Source of the DNA: Elizabethkingia miricola
GTDB lineage: Bacteria; Bacteroidota; Bacteroidia; Flavobacteriales; Weeksellaceae
NCBI RefSeq assembly: GCF_001675285.1
Contig: NZ_LSGQ01000030.1
Location: 434,001-498,000 of the forward strand
Direction: 5' to 3'
Length of the DNA stretch: 64,000 bases
A program made the translations under genes and the position numbers. Shown here piece by piece: positions 7,762-16,491 of the stretch (within the stretch, counting starts at the first letter, position 1; each line of letters opens with the position of its first letter). The notes under the pieces are model-generated. The model searched no databases, was not told the DNA's origin, and saw nothing but the letters and a program-made list of their open reading frames with translations.

Positions 7762-9396
7762 ATGAAAAAATTAAAATATAAAGCAATATCCCTGGGTGCC
7801 ATGGCATTACTTACCGTAGGCAGCTGTACAAGGGATTTTAATGAATATAATTCGCAATATTCACAGGGATTAGGCGACGAACAGCTAAAAGCTGATTTTG
7901 TACTACTGGTAAGCCCTTTCAGAGAAATGCAACGAAATTTAGTTCCGTTTACCGATTGGATTTATCAACGACAAACCAATCTAAGCTCGGATATGTTTAG
8001 CGGCTTCTTTAGCACCCCTACTCCTTTTGGAGGTGGCAGAAATAATACAACTTATTTCATGGTAGAAGACTGGAACGAAAGAATTATGATGGTACAGTTA
8101 GAAGATACTTTCGGGCAAACGAAAAGCTTTAAAAGAGTTGCTGGTGACTTATACAAAGGCGTAGACTTTTCGCACTCTCTTGCTATTCTTAATATTATGA
8201 AAGTAATCTCTGCATTAAAAGTATCAGATGCACACGGACCTGTAATTTATAGTAAATTTGAGTTTCCAAACCCAGATGGCTCTACTGATTTCGATTCGCA
8301 ACAGCAGGCCTATATGTTTTTCCTCAATGACCTTTCTCAATCAATTCAGACGCTTCAGTCGACAATATCTACAGAGGACAAATCAGTAATCACTAAGTCA
8401 GATCTTATGTTTGGCGGAAATGTACAAAAATGGGCAAAACTTGCCAACTCCATAAAGTTGAGAATCGCTATGAGAATGAGCTATGCTGATGCTGCAAATT
8501 CTAAAAAATATGCTGAAGAAGCCCTAAGTTCACCAGTAGGTTTTATAGACTCGAATGATTCTAATGCTCTGGTCAATTACGGAGGAGCCTCTCCTTTAAC
8601 TAATATTGCATATACATGGGGAGATTGTAAAATCGGAGCACCACTGATGGCCTATATGAACGGATTTAAAGATCCACGAATATCCGCTTATGCTCTTCCT
8701 GCGACGGATAATGCTGTCAGCGGACAATATATAGGTATCCGTCAGGGAGTTGATTTGGGTGGTAGTAAAGATCGTTATGGCAACTTCTCTACACCTACAG
8801 CCGCCGCTCCAGGGGGAGATTATTTTTCCGGATCCAACGGAAAAGCGAAAATCTTCACAGCTGCTGAGGCATGGTTTTTAAAAGCTGAGGCTGCCATTAG
8901 GGGTTATGCTGGTGCTGGTGATGCTAAAACTAATTATGAAAAAGGAATTCAGACTTCTTTTGAGGAGTGGGGGAAAAATACAGGCTTTTCAGATTATATT
9001 AAAGACAAAACATCTACAGAGGCAGCTTATGTAGATCCGAAAAATACAACTAATAATATACCTTCTGGCGATCCTATGCTTAGTACCATTACCATTCAAT
9101 GGAGTGATGGTGACAGTTTTGAGAAAAAATTAGAGCGTGTTATTACCCAAAAGTGGATCGCGCTTTATCCAGACGGTCCAGAAGCATGGGCTGAACAGAG
9201 AAGAACCGGCTATCCGTTGTTATTTCAGAATAGAATCAACGATAGCCAGGGAGCCATTAGTACAACAGCCTTTATCCGGAGAATACCTATTCCTAATAAG
9301 TATCGTAATAACAATCCTGTTGGCTACCAAAAGGCAGCAGCTACTTTAGGAGGTCCTGATACCGGAGGGACTAAACTATGGTGGGATAAGAAATAA
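7762..9396 (+). CDS. SusD/RagB-like nutrient-binding outer membrane lipoprotein
   Basis: A 544-residue lipoprotein with lipobox LLTVGSC (Cys22). It fits the SusD-like_2 subgroup: conserved W..KLANSIKLRIAMRMSYAD around residue 220, a TAAEAWFLKAEAA helix, and a C-terminal ALYPDGPEAWAEQRRTGYP stretch with the invariant-looking RRTGYP. SusD proteins cap the SusC barrel and bind substrate at the cell surface. It directly follows the susC-like gene and precedes a strong terminator, so the pair forms a two-gene operon. No catalytic gene is linked, and the substrate cannot be named. Confidence 0.94.
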   Translation: MKKLKYKAISLGAMALLTVGSCTRDFNEYNSQYSQGLGDEQLKADFVLLVSPFREMQRNLVPFTDWIYQRQTNLSSDMFSGFFSTPTPFGGGRNNTTYFMVEDWNERIMMVQLEDTFGQTKSFKRVAGDLYKGVDFSHSLAILNIMKVISALKVSDAHGPVIYSKFEFPNPDGSTDFDSQQQAYMFFLNDLSQSIQTLQSTISTEDKSVITKSDLMFGGNVQKWAKLANSIKLRIAMRMSYADAANSKKYAEEALSSPVGFIDSNDSNALVNYGGASPLTNIAYTWGDCKIGAPLMAYMNGFKDPRISAYALPATDNAVSGQYIGIRQGVDLGGSKDRYGNFSTPTAAAPGGDYFSGSNGKAKIFTAAEAWFLKAEAAIRGYAGAGDAKTNYEKGIQTSFEEWGKNTGFSDYIKDKTSTEAAYVDPKNTTNNIPSGDPMLSTITIQWSDGDSFEKKLERVITQKWIALYPDGPEAWAEQRRTGYPLLFQNRINDSQGAISTTAFIRRIPIPNKYRNNNPVGYQKAAATLGGPDTGGTKLWWDKK

Positions 9397-9401
9397 TCTT
9401 A

Positions 9402-9440
9402 CAAAGAAAGGACGGGAATATTCCCGTCCTTTCTTTTATT
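9402..9440. terminator. Bidirectional terminator
   Basis: A 16-bp perfect inverted repeat, AAAGAAAGGACGGGAA (9403-9418) and TTCCCGTCCTTTCTTT (9421-9436), is followed by T-rich sequence. It ends the SusC/SusD operon and, read from the other side, the small peptide gene. Confidence 0.92.
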
Positions 9441-9455
9441 ATTCCTTATTAATTT

Positions 9456-9698
9456 TTAATACGGACAGATTTCTTCCCAACAGCTTAACGGACCATATCC
9501 AAAATTGCCATGAACTTTGGTATAATTACTAAAACATTGTGCATACGAAGAGTAATTAGCACTAAAGTTACATGATCCAGCACTAGATCGACATGTGCTA
9601 TTTACATCCGCACATGTAGTCTGGGTACCACCACCACTGATATTTTTCAATTCTGTTCTTGTTAAAGGATTTCTTTTCATGTTTTTCAGATTTTTCAT
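9456..9698 (-). CDS. Small double-glycine-leader peptide (bacteriocin-like)
   Basis: An 80-residue peptide. The N-terminal 23 residues (..LTRTELKNISGG) match the double-glycine leaders recognised by C39 peptidase-containing exporters. Similar leaders are common on small peptides in Chryseobacterium and Elizabethkingia. The predicted core (24-80) has six cysteines at 29, 36, 43, 55, 73 and 78. The first three are exactly seven residues apart, and the core is rich in Ser, Asn, Tyr and Gly. No transporter, immunity or modifying gene adjoins, so export machinery must lie elsewhere. It may be an antimicrobial or signalling peptide, or a disulfide-rich secreted peptide. Met7 is an alternative start. 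Confidence 0.75.
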   Translation of the reverse strand: MKNLKNMKRNPLTRTELKNISGGGTQTTCADVNSTCRSSAGSCNFSANYSSYAQCFSNYTKVHGNFGYGPLSCWEEICPY

Positions 9699-9911
9699 AG
9701 TAAATATTTTTATTGGTTAGTTTACCGAATATACAACTTTTTCATTATCAGAAATCTATCATCTAAAAAAAGCTTTATCATTCGTAAGTAAAATATCCGT
9801 CAATGAAAAGATTCCGAGCATTTCCTCTTTTTTCACCTGTAAATATTCCTTTTTATAACTGAATATGAACAGTATCCTTTCCAAAACAGCAATCCCTTTA
9901 TCATAATTTTT

Positions 9912-9919
9912 TATCTTTG
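9912..9919 (+). promoter_or_regulatory. Promoter -7 box for the M1 peptidase gene
   Basis: TATCTTTG fits the TAnnTTTG consensus. It overlaps the upstream TTG (9917) that could extend the reading frame, so transcription should begin downstream of that codon and translation at ATG 9935. Confidence 0.7.
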
Positions 9920-9934
9920 GAAAAAATTAATAAA

Positions 9935-11782
9935 ATGGTTAGAAACTTCCTTTCTATTGCCCTTATGCTGGTTTTCGGACTGGGATTGGCTCAAAAAGGG
10001 CCTTACTATCAGCAAAAGGCAAAGTATAAGATGGATATTGATGTAGATGCTACTAAGTTCACTTACCTTGGAAAACAAAGCATTCAGTATACCAACAATT
10101 CACCTGACGAATTAAAAGTTATTTATATGCATCTTTATTGGAATGCCTTCAAATCTGGCTCTATGATGGATGAAAGAGTAAGGAATCAGGGTAAAAATTC
10201 TGATAAAAGATTACAAAAAGATGGCATATCACGCTTAGCATCAATTCCTGCAGATCAGGAAGGACGCCAAAATATTCACTGGATTAAACAAAATGGAAAG
10301 GATCTAAAATTTGAAATACAGGAAACTGTAATGAAAGTTATCCTTAATGAGCCTTTAAAGCCTAACAGTACTACCTCTTTATCTATGGAATGGGATGCTA
10401 ATATCCCAATGCAAATCCGTAGAGCCGGCCGTAATAATAGCGAAGGCGTGGATATGACTATGACACAGTGGTATCCTAAAATTTCTGAATATGATTATGA
10501 TGGCTGGGCAGCTTTCGACTATATCGGAAGAGAGTTCCACGCTCCGTTTTCAGACTTTGACGTTACAATAAAAATAGATAAAAACTACGTATTAGGTGCC
10601 GGAGGAACTCTGGAGAATCCTACAGAAGTAAAAGGTTATACTGCAGCATCAAATGTAAAAGCAGATCAGGATGGTAAGGCAACATGGAAATGGACAGCTA
10701 AAAATATTCTGGATTTTGCATGGGCAGCGGACAGAGATTATTCTGTTGATGAATTCACTGTATTAGGCGGGCCAAAAGTTTATTTTGTCTATCAGAAATC
10801 AGAAAAAACAAAATACTGGGAAGAGGCGAAGCCTTATGTAACCAAGTATTTCCAGATAATGAATGCACAGTTCGGACAATATGCCTGGCCTTCTTATTCC
10901 TTTATACAAGGAGGAGACGGAGGAATGGAATACGGAATGTGTACCATGATCTTAGGAGAAGCGAAATCGGTAAAAGATTTATGTGGCCTTATGTTCCACG
11001 AAGGATCCCACTCCTGGTACCAGCAGATGCTGGCAACCAATGAAAGTGTGAGACCTTGGATGGACGAAGGATTTACAAGCTATGCAGAGGCTTATGTGAG
11101 CAACCAGCTTTTCCCACCTGCTAAACCGCAAGCTAATCCTTTTGTCTCCAGCATCAATAATTACATAAAATTTGTGAAAACTGGAAAAGAAGAACCTGCT
11201 TCATGGTTAGGAGACCACCACGATGATGGAACAGCATATACTTTTGCTTCTTATGTAAAGGGCGAGTTATTCCTTGTAGAATTAGGCTACATTATGGGAG
11301 AGCAGAACCTTTCAAAAACGATGAAGAAATACTATGATGATTGGAGTATGAAGCATCCTACAGACAGAGATTTCATACACATCGCACAAAAGATTTCCGG
11401 AATGGATTTGAAGTGGTTCCAGAACTATTGGATCAATACTACAAAAACCATTGATTATGGCATTAAAAGTGTAAAATACGGAGATACTTCCACAACAATT
11501 ACATTAACAAATAACGGAACCCTTCCGATGCCTATAGACTTCAATGTCTTAACTAAGGATAAAAAGGTATTAACATACCATATCCCGCTTAATATGATGC
11601 GTACTGCCAAAACTACAGATATCTACGGTCCAATTACCCTAATGCCTTTCTGGAACTGGACAATGAAAGACTATGAACTGACTATTCCATACAGTAAAGC
11701 TCAGCTTCAGGCTATCGGAATCGATTTCAGTCAGCGTTTAGCAGATGTTAACCCTGCTGATAATATTATCGAGGTAAAATAG
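9935..11782 (+). CDS. M1 family metallopeptidase, secreted
   Basis: A 615-residue exported aminopeptidase-like protein. The signal peptide is MVRNFLSIALMLVFGLGLAQ. The gluzincin motif HEGSH (355-359) is followed 18 residues later by Glu378 in WMDEGFTSYAEAY, giving the full HExxH-x18-E zinc site. The substrate-recognising motif appears as GGMEYGMCT, in the place of GAMEN. I chose ATG 9935 over the in-frame TTG at 9917 because the latter overlaps the promoter box. coaX starts four bases after the stop. The role is probably digestion of peptides outside the cytoplasm. Confidence 0.93.
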   Translation: MVRNFLSIALMLVFGLGLAQKGPYYQQKAKYKMDIDVDATKFTYLGKQSIQYTNNSPDELKVIYMHLYWNAFKSGSMMDERVRNQGKNSDKRLQKDGISRLASIPADQEGRQNIHWIKQNGKDLKFEIQETVMKVILNEPLKPNSTTSLSMEWDANIPMQIRRAGRNNSEGVDMTMTQWYPKISEYDYDGWAAFDYIGREFHAPFSDFDVTIKIDKNYVLGAGGTLENPTEVKGYTAASNVKADQDGKATWKWTAKNILDFAWAADRDYSVDEFTVLGGPKVYFVYQKSEKTKYWEEAKPYVTKYFQIMNAQFGQYAWPSYSFIQGGDGGMEYGMCTMILGEAKSVKDLCGLMFHEGSHSWYQQMLATNESVRPWMDEGFTSYAEAYVSNQLFPPAKPQANPFVSSINNYIKFVKTGKEEPASWLGDHHDDGTAYTFASYVKGELFLVELGYIMGEQNLSKTMKKYYDDWSMKHPTDRDFIHIAQKISGMDLKWFQNYWINTTKTIDYGIKSVKYGDTSTTITLTNNGTLPMPIDFNVLTKDKKVLTYHIPLNMMRTAKTTDIYGPITLMPFWNWTMKDYELTIPYSKAQLQAIGIDFSQRLADVNPADNIIEVK

Positions 11783-11786
11783 TTTT

Positions 11787-12545
11787 ATGAAATCAATAGT
11801 CATCAATATCGGAAATACCAATATCCGTTTCGGTTTGTTTAACGGGGACAGTTGTGAGATTTCCTGGGTAATCAATACAAAACCATACCGTACAAGCGAT
11901 GAACTCTTTATTCAGTTCCTTACGCTTTATCAGTATAATAAAATTGATATTGGTAATATTGAGAAAATCATCATTGGTTCTGTTGTGCCTCAACTTACCT
12001 ATGATATTTCCAGAGCTGTACACAAGATCCATAATATGAAACCTATTCTGGTAGACCGCAGTACTCCTTCTGGGGTACAAGCCAAGTCTAAACAGATGGG
12101 TACAGATATCTATGCAAATCTTGTAGCGGCACACAATCTTTATCCAGACAGAAAAAAGATTATTCTGGATTTCGGAACCGCACTTACGGCGAGCTGCGTT
12201 GCCGAAACAGGTGAAACATTGGGCGTTATTATTGCTCCCGGTATTATTACCTCACTTAATTCATTGATTAATCAGACGGCCCAGCTGCCTGAAATTGAAT
12301 TAAAGAAACCAAAATCTGTATTGGGATTAGATACGGTAACCTGTATGCAAAGCGGAATGGTTTACGGCTTCCTTGGGATGGTAGAAGGCTTTGTAGACAG
12401 AATCAATAACGAAGTGAATGACGACTGCTTTGTAATTGCAACAGGCGGAGTATCCCATGTATATAAGCCTCTGACAGAAAAAATTCATGTTGCAGACAGG
12501 CTCCACACCCTTAAAGGGCTTTACTACTTAGGTAAAGATTTATAA
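11787..12545 (+). CDS. coaX: Type III pantothenate kinase
   Basis: A 252-residue CoaX, which phosphorylates pantothenate in the first step of coenzyme A synthesis. It belongs to the ASKHA fold: phosphate-1 motif NIGNTNIRFGLF at about 7-18 and phosphate-2 motif ILDFGTALTASCV at about 128-140. Gly-rich segments ATGGVSHVYKPL and HTLKGLYYLGKDL follow. Length is normal for the family. It sits four bases after the M1 peptidase gene and one base before a GNAT gene, so it is probably in the same transcript. This family is insensitive to CoA feedback. Confidence 0.95.
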   Translation: MKSIVINIGNTNIRFGLFNGDSCEISWVINTKPYRTSDELFIQFLTLYQYNKIDIGNIEKIIIGSVVPQLTYDISRAVHKIHNMKPILVDRSTPSGVQAKSKQMGTDIYANLVAAHNLYPDRKKIILDFGTALTASCVAETGETLGVIIAPGIITSLNSLINQTAQLPEIELKKPKSVLGLDTVTCMQSGMVYGFLGMVEGFVDRINNEVNDDCFVIATGGVSHVYKPLTEKIHVADRLHTLKGLYYLGKDL

Positions 12546-12546
12546 A

Positions 12547-13071
12547 ATGGAAGCTCCTCTAAAAATAGAAACAGAACATCTGATTCTTTCTCCTTTGAAA
12601 GAATCAGATATTCCGTTGATTACAGAGTATTTACAGGAAAAAATTATTTCTGACAATACTTCTAATATACCTTATCCATATTCCGAATCAGACGCCCGAA
12701 TCTGGATAAAAATGTCAGACGATGCCCTGACAGCTAAAACCGGCTACACTTTTGCCATACGTGAAAAAGAAGGGAAAATAATTGGTGCCATTGGCCTACA
12801 CGACAGAGGTGATGATAAGGCTGAATTAGGCTACTGGATTGCTGTTCCTTTCTGGAACAAAGGCTATGCTACAGAAGCAGCATCCGCAATTTTGAATTTC
12901 GGAATTAAAGAGTTAAAGTTCCATAAGATTTATGCAACACACTTTATTCATAATCCGGCTTCAGGAAAAATTATGGGAAAAATTGGTATGCAGAAAGAAG
13001 CTGTTTTAAAACATCATATAAAAAAAGAAGGGCAGTACTTAGACATCCAAATGTACTCTATTATCATCTAA
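12547..13071 (+). CDS. GNAT family N-acetyltransferase (RimJ/RimL-like)
   Basis: A 174-residue acetyltransferase of the Acetyltransf_3 type. It begins with the typical ETEHLILSPLKESDIPLI strand-helix. The acetyl-CoA region is ELGYWIAVPFWNKGYATEAA at about 98-117, followed by KIYATHFIHNPASGKIMGKIGM with the conserved N-x-x-S. The family includes ribosomal-protein N-acetyltransferases and antibiotic-modifying enzymes, and the substrate cannot be told here. Its stop overlaps the convergent tadA stop by four bases. Confidence 0.88.
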   Translation: MEAPLKIETEHLILSPLKESDIPLITEYLQEKIISDNTSNIPYPYSESDARIWIKMSDDALTAKTGYTFAIREKEGKIIGAIGLHDRGDDKAELGYWIAVPFWNKGYATEAASAILNFGIKELKFHKIYATHFIHNPASGKIMGKIGMQKEAVLKHHIKKEGQYLDIQMYSIII

Positions 13072-13499
13072 CGTTTCGATTTGAAAAAATCTTTGATGAG
13101 TGCCGAGCATTCATTTTCCAGAATTCCGGAGACTATTTCTGTTTTAGGATGAAGTGACAATCCTTTATTGATAAATCCTCTCTTTTCATCCCTCGCTCCT
13201 ATCACTATTTTTGAAAGTTGTGACCACGCCAGTGCTCCGGCACACATTACACATGGCTCTAAGGTAACGTACATTGTACAGTCTATAAGATATTTCCCTC
13301 CCAACATATTCGCGGCAGCCGTTATCGCCTGCATTTCTGCATGAGCAGTTACATCATTCAGTAATTCTGTAAGATTATGTGCTCTGGCAATGATCCTGTC
13401 ATTATAGACCACGATACAGCCTACCGGTACTTCATCCTTTTCCAACGCTGCCTGTGCCTCCTGAAAGGCCATTTTCATAAAGTATTCGTCTGTAAACAT
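13068..13499 (-). CDS. tadA: tRNA-specific adenosine deaminase
   Basis: A 143-residue cytidine-deaminase-fold enzyme with His53-Ala-Glu55 (HAEMQAI) and PCVMC (Cys83, Cys86) as zinc and catalytic residues. The downstream stretch KIVIGARDEKRGF is typical of TadA, which converts A34 to inosine in tRNA-Arg(ACG). It is transcribed after the TonB-C-domain gene with no gap. Related guanine deaminases share the fold, but the motif set favours TadA. Confidence 0.92.
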   Translation of the reverse strand: MFTDEYFMKMAFQEAQAALEKDEVPVGCIVVYNDRIIARAHNLTELLNDVTAHAEMQAITAAANMLGGKYLIDCTMYVTLEPCVMCAGALAWSQLSKIVIGARDEKRGFINKGLSLHPKTEIVSGILENECSALIKDFFKSKR

Positions 13500-14123
13500 C
13501 TAGTCAAATTTCATAGTAATCGGAAAGGTAAATCTGGACCGGACCGCTACACCATGCAGTGTTCCCGGGATAAATTTATCCGGTACAAGATACATACATA
13601 TTTCTGCCTGTCTGTTGAAGACAATGTTATCCCCCTCTGACTTCACCTGAGCAATGCTTCCGTCCCTCTCAACAACAAAGGTAACAACGCTTTTCAGCAC
13701 AGCATTACGATCTACATCAGCATCAAAATAAAAAGAACTGTTTACAATTTCTCTCAGCTTATCGATTCCGCCCGGATACTCAGCTGCGTGATCAGGATTT
13801 TTCTCTACAATTACCTCTTTTTTCTGGGGAACTACCTTGTTCAGCTTTGCCAGCTGTTCAAGGTTTTTAGTCTTGATTAAAACACCAAGATAAGCCTGAT
13901 TGCGCACACTATCCAGCTTCTTGATAAAGAAACCGTATTCACTTTCCAGTTTTATTTTTTCTTCGAAATTTCGAACCAGTCCCAGTCTCCGTTTAAACTC
14001 TTCGTTAACTTTTAACTGATGCTGATCATAAAAATTCTTGACCTCTCTGAACTCTTCAGTTTGTTGTGAAAAACAGAAAACAGAAAACAATAAAAAGCAA
14101 AAACAATATAGAGATCTTTTCAT
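13500..14123 (-). CDS. Secreted protein with TonB C-terminal-like domain
   Basis: A 207-residue protein. I placed the start at 14123 (MKRSLYCFCFLLFSVFCFS signal peptide), because a TATATTTG box at 14150-14157 lies inside the longer frame. The middle is helical and charged (about 20-100). The last 95 residues (YPGGIDKLREIV.., ..VTFVVERDGSIAQVKSEG, ..PGTLHGVAVRSRFTFPI) look like the TonB C-terminal domain common in Bacteroidetes exported proteins. It has no transmembrane anchor or proline-rich region, so it is not a classical TonB. Role unknown. Confidence 0.75.
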   Translation of the reverse strand: MKRSLYCFCFLLFSVFCFSQQTEEFREVKNFYDQHQLKVNEEFKRRLGLVRNFEEKIKLESEYGFFIKKLDSVRNQAYLGVLIKTKNLEQLAKLNKVVPQKKEVIVEKNPDHAAEYPGGIDKLREIVNSSFYFDADVDRNAVLKSVVTFVVERDGSIAQVKSEGDNIVFNRQAEICMYLVPDKFIPGTLHGVAVRSRFTFPITMKFD

Positions 14124-14149
14124 AACCAACGTTCCTCGAAATATAGTAT

Positions 14150-14157
14150 CAAATATA
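14150..14157 (-). promoter_or_regulatory. Promoter -7 box for the TonB-C-domain/tadA unit
   Basis: TATATTTG on the minus strand (TAnnTTTG consensus) lies 26 bases before the chosen start at 14123 and inside the longer open frame. It supports the shorter protein. Confidence 0.6.
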
Positions 14158-14307
14158 GTCAAATAGTCTGTAAAGCGCAGCATCTTAAAGCACTCTTAGA
14201 CACAAATCATGAAGCTTATACAATTTGTAACTATTCTAAATTAATGAAATCTAATGAAAGTCATTTCACCGTTTATACATATCAATTCTTTTTAACAATT
14301 AATAGCT

Positions 14308-14315
14308 TAAATTTG
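14308..14315 (+). promoter_or_regulatory. Promoter -7 box for the hem operon
   Basis: TAAATTTG (TAnnTTTG consensus) lies 12 bases before the ATG at 14328. It lies inside the longer hemA frame that opens at 14244, so it both marks the operon promoter and decides the start. Confidence 0.65.
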
Positions 14316-14327
14316 CACCCTGATATA

Positions 14328-15599
14328 ATGGCAGCCAAATTGAATACATATCAAACCTCACAATTTACGGTTCTCAGTATTAGTTTCGAGAAAGCCGATG
14401 CTGTTACCAGAGGGAGATTTGCCTTTTTCGACGATCATATTAAAAGTTTTGTTAATCATATTCACGATCGCGAAATGGGTGACGCTTTTGTCGTTTCCAC
14501 ATGTAATAGAACCGAAATTTATACCACAACACATAATTATATGTTTGTGGCTCAGTTATTTTGTGAAACCGTTGGTGTACAATTAATGGATTTCATGCAG
14601 TTTGTAACTGTAAAAAAAGGAACTGACGCTCTGGATCATCTTTTCAGAGTTGCTGCCGGTCTGGAAAGTCAGATTATCGGAGATTTTGAGATTATTTCTC
14701 AGATTAAAAATGCCTACAACCGTTTCAAAGAATATAAACTACATTCCAATGCATATCTGGAAAGAGCAATTAACTCTTCAATTCAGATATCAAAAAGAAT
14801 AAAGAATGAAACCGGGATCAGCAATGGAGCAGCTTCTGTTTCTTATGCTGCGGTTCATTATATTCTGAAAACTCAGAAACAACTTCCTGAGAAAAACATC
14901 TTATTATTGGGTGTTGGTGAGATTGGGCAAAATACAATTGAAAATCTTGTAAAGCATATTTACAAGCCAAAAGTAAAAATCGCAAACAGAACTGCCGAAA
15001 AAGCAGAGAAGATTGCCGAAAAATATCATATTCCTCATATCAATTTCGAGGACTTCCCTAAGGAACTGGAACAAACCGATATTCTTATCGTTGCAACAGG
15101 TGCAAGTAAGCCTATCCTGTATCCTGAGAATATGCCTAAAAAGGACATTCTGGTTATAGATCTTTCTATTCCGAATAACGTAGACAAAACAGTTGCCGAT
15201 GTTGACGGAGTAGAGCTTATCGATGTAGATGCTCTTTCTGTTCAGATTCAGGAGACGATGGAACAACGTAAGAAAGAAATTCCTAAAGCAGAAATCATCA
15301 TCAGAGAAATGTCTAAGGATTTTATAGAGTGGGAGAAAAAAAGAAAGATGGCACCACATATCCATGTCTTCAAAAATAACCTGAAAAAAATTGAACAAAA
15401 TGAAATTCATAAGGTTGCCCGGAAGAATGGTGAAGTAGATGAGGAAGATTTACATCTGACACGCAAAATGATTCAGAAAATAACCAATCGTTTTGCTAAA
15501 TACATCATAGAAAATCCACACCGTTCGGAAGAAGTAACAAAGCTTCTGGATGATATCCTAAACCTTCAACCAAAGGAAGACAGTTATGAAGACCATTAA
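14328..15599 (+). CDS. hemA: Glutamyl-tRNA reductase
   Basis: A 423-residue GluTR, which reduces glutamyl-tRNA to glutamate-1-semialdehyde in the first committed step of C5-pathway tetrapyrrole synthesis. The catalytic Cys59 lies in STCNRTEIY. The specificity motif is GLESQIIGDFEIISQIK, and the NADPH-binding loop is LLLGVGEIGQNTIENL. A C-terminal dimerisation helix region follows (about 330-423). The start was set at 14328 because the promoter box is upstream of it and inside the longer frame. It is the first gene of hemA-hemC-hemD-hemE and overlaps hemC by 14 bases. Confidence 0.96.
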   Translation: MAAKLNTYQTSQFTVLSISFEKADAVTRGRFAFFDDHIKSFVNHIHDREMGDAFVVSTCNRTEIYTTTHNYMFVAQLFCETVGVQLMDFMQFVTVKKGTDALDHLFRVAAGLESQIIGDFEIISQIKNAYNRFKEYKLHSNAYLERAINSSIQISKRIKNETGISNGAASVSYAAVHYILKTQKQLPEKNILLLGVGEIGQNTIENLVKHIYKPKVKIANRTAEKAEKIAEKYHIPHINFEDFPKELEQTDILIVATGASKPILYPENMPKKDILVIDLSIPNNVDKTVADVDGVELIDVDALSVQIQETMEQRKKEIPKAEIIIREMSKDFIEWEKKRKMAPHIHVFKNNLKKIEQNEIHKVARKNGEVDEEDLHLTRKMIQKITNRFAKYIIENPHRSEEVTKLLDDILNLQPKEDSYEDH

Positions 15600-16488
15600 A
15601 ATCGGTACACGAAACAGCCCGTTAGCTATGTGGCAAGCAGAGAGAGTAGCTTCTCAGCTTCAGACTCTGGGGCACAAAACAGAACTTGTTCCGGTTGTCT
15701 CTACAGGAGATAAAAACTTACAACAGCCTTTATATGCACTGGGAATAACAGGTGTTTTCACAAAAGATCTGGATATTGCTTTGCTCAATAAAGAAATAGA
15801 TATTGCAGTACATTCACTAAAGGACGTTCCCACAGCTCTTCCTACTGGAGTTATTATCTCTGCTGTACTGGAAAGAGATTTTCCTGAAGATGTATTGATC
15901 AGAAATCCAAAAGCAAAAGATAAGGACATATCAGAATTATCGGTTGCTACCAGCAGCCTGAGAAGAAAAGCTTTCTGGCTAAATCAATATCCAAAGACTC
16001 ACTTTTCAGATATCCGCGGAAATGTACAAACACGTCTAAAAAAACTGGAAGATGGGCTTGCAGATGCTACCCTGCTTTCTTTGGCGGGCATAAAAAGAAT
16101 GGAAATGGATATTGAATACGAATATTTACCATTTCTGCTTCAGGCACCATCACAAGGAGTCGTTTGTTGTGCATCTTTAGCTGAAAATGAAGAATTAACT
16201 TCAATATTAGCTCAGATTAACCACGAAGAAACCAATAAGTGTACTAAGATCGAAAGAGATTTCCTTAGACATCTGGAAGGCGGATGTACAGCACCAATTG
16301 GTGCACGTGCAACAATTTCCGGAAACAGCATTACATTTGAAGGAAGAATTGCCTCTTTGGACGGCTCTAAAGAAATTGATCTGAAAGAAATTGCCGAGTG
16401 GAAAGATGATCTTGGAGTACGTTTTGCACAGCAGGTTTTGGACAATGGTGGAAAAGCCATTATGGAAGAGATAAAAACCCAGCTATAA
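15586..16488 (+). CDS. hemC: Hydroxymethylbilane synthase (porphobilinogen deaminase)
   Basis: A 300-residue enzyme that polymerises four porphobilinogens. N-terminal signature IGTRNSPLAMWQAERV, substrate-binding HSLKDVPTALP, and arginine cluster ATSSLRRKA. The dipyrromethane cofactor is carried on Cys234 in EGGCTAPIG. Length is normal. It overlaps hemA by 14 bases and is separated by three bases from hemD, consistent with translational coupling. Confidence 0.96.
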   Translation: MKTIKIGTRNSPLAMWQAERVASQLQTLGHKTELVPVVSTGDKNLQQPLYALGITGVFTKDLDIALLNKEIDIAVHSLKDVPTALPTGVIISAVLERDFPEDVLIRNPKAKDKDISELSVATSSLRRKAFWLNQYPKTHFSDIRGNVQTRLKKLEDGLADATLLSLAGIKRMEMDIEYEYLPFLLQAPSQGVVCCASLAENEELTSILAQINHEETNKCTKIERDFLRHLEGGCTAPIGARATISGNSITFEGRIASLDGSKEIDLKEIAEWKDDLGVRFAQQVLDNGGKAIMEEIKTQL

Positions 16489-16491
16489 GAG

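Noticed and set aside
9917-9934. TTG start for the M1 peptidase
   Set aside because: It lies within the TATCTTTG promoter box, so it would not be transcribed. ATG 9935 starts a normal signal peptide.
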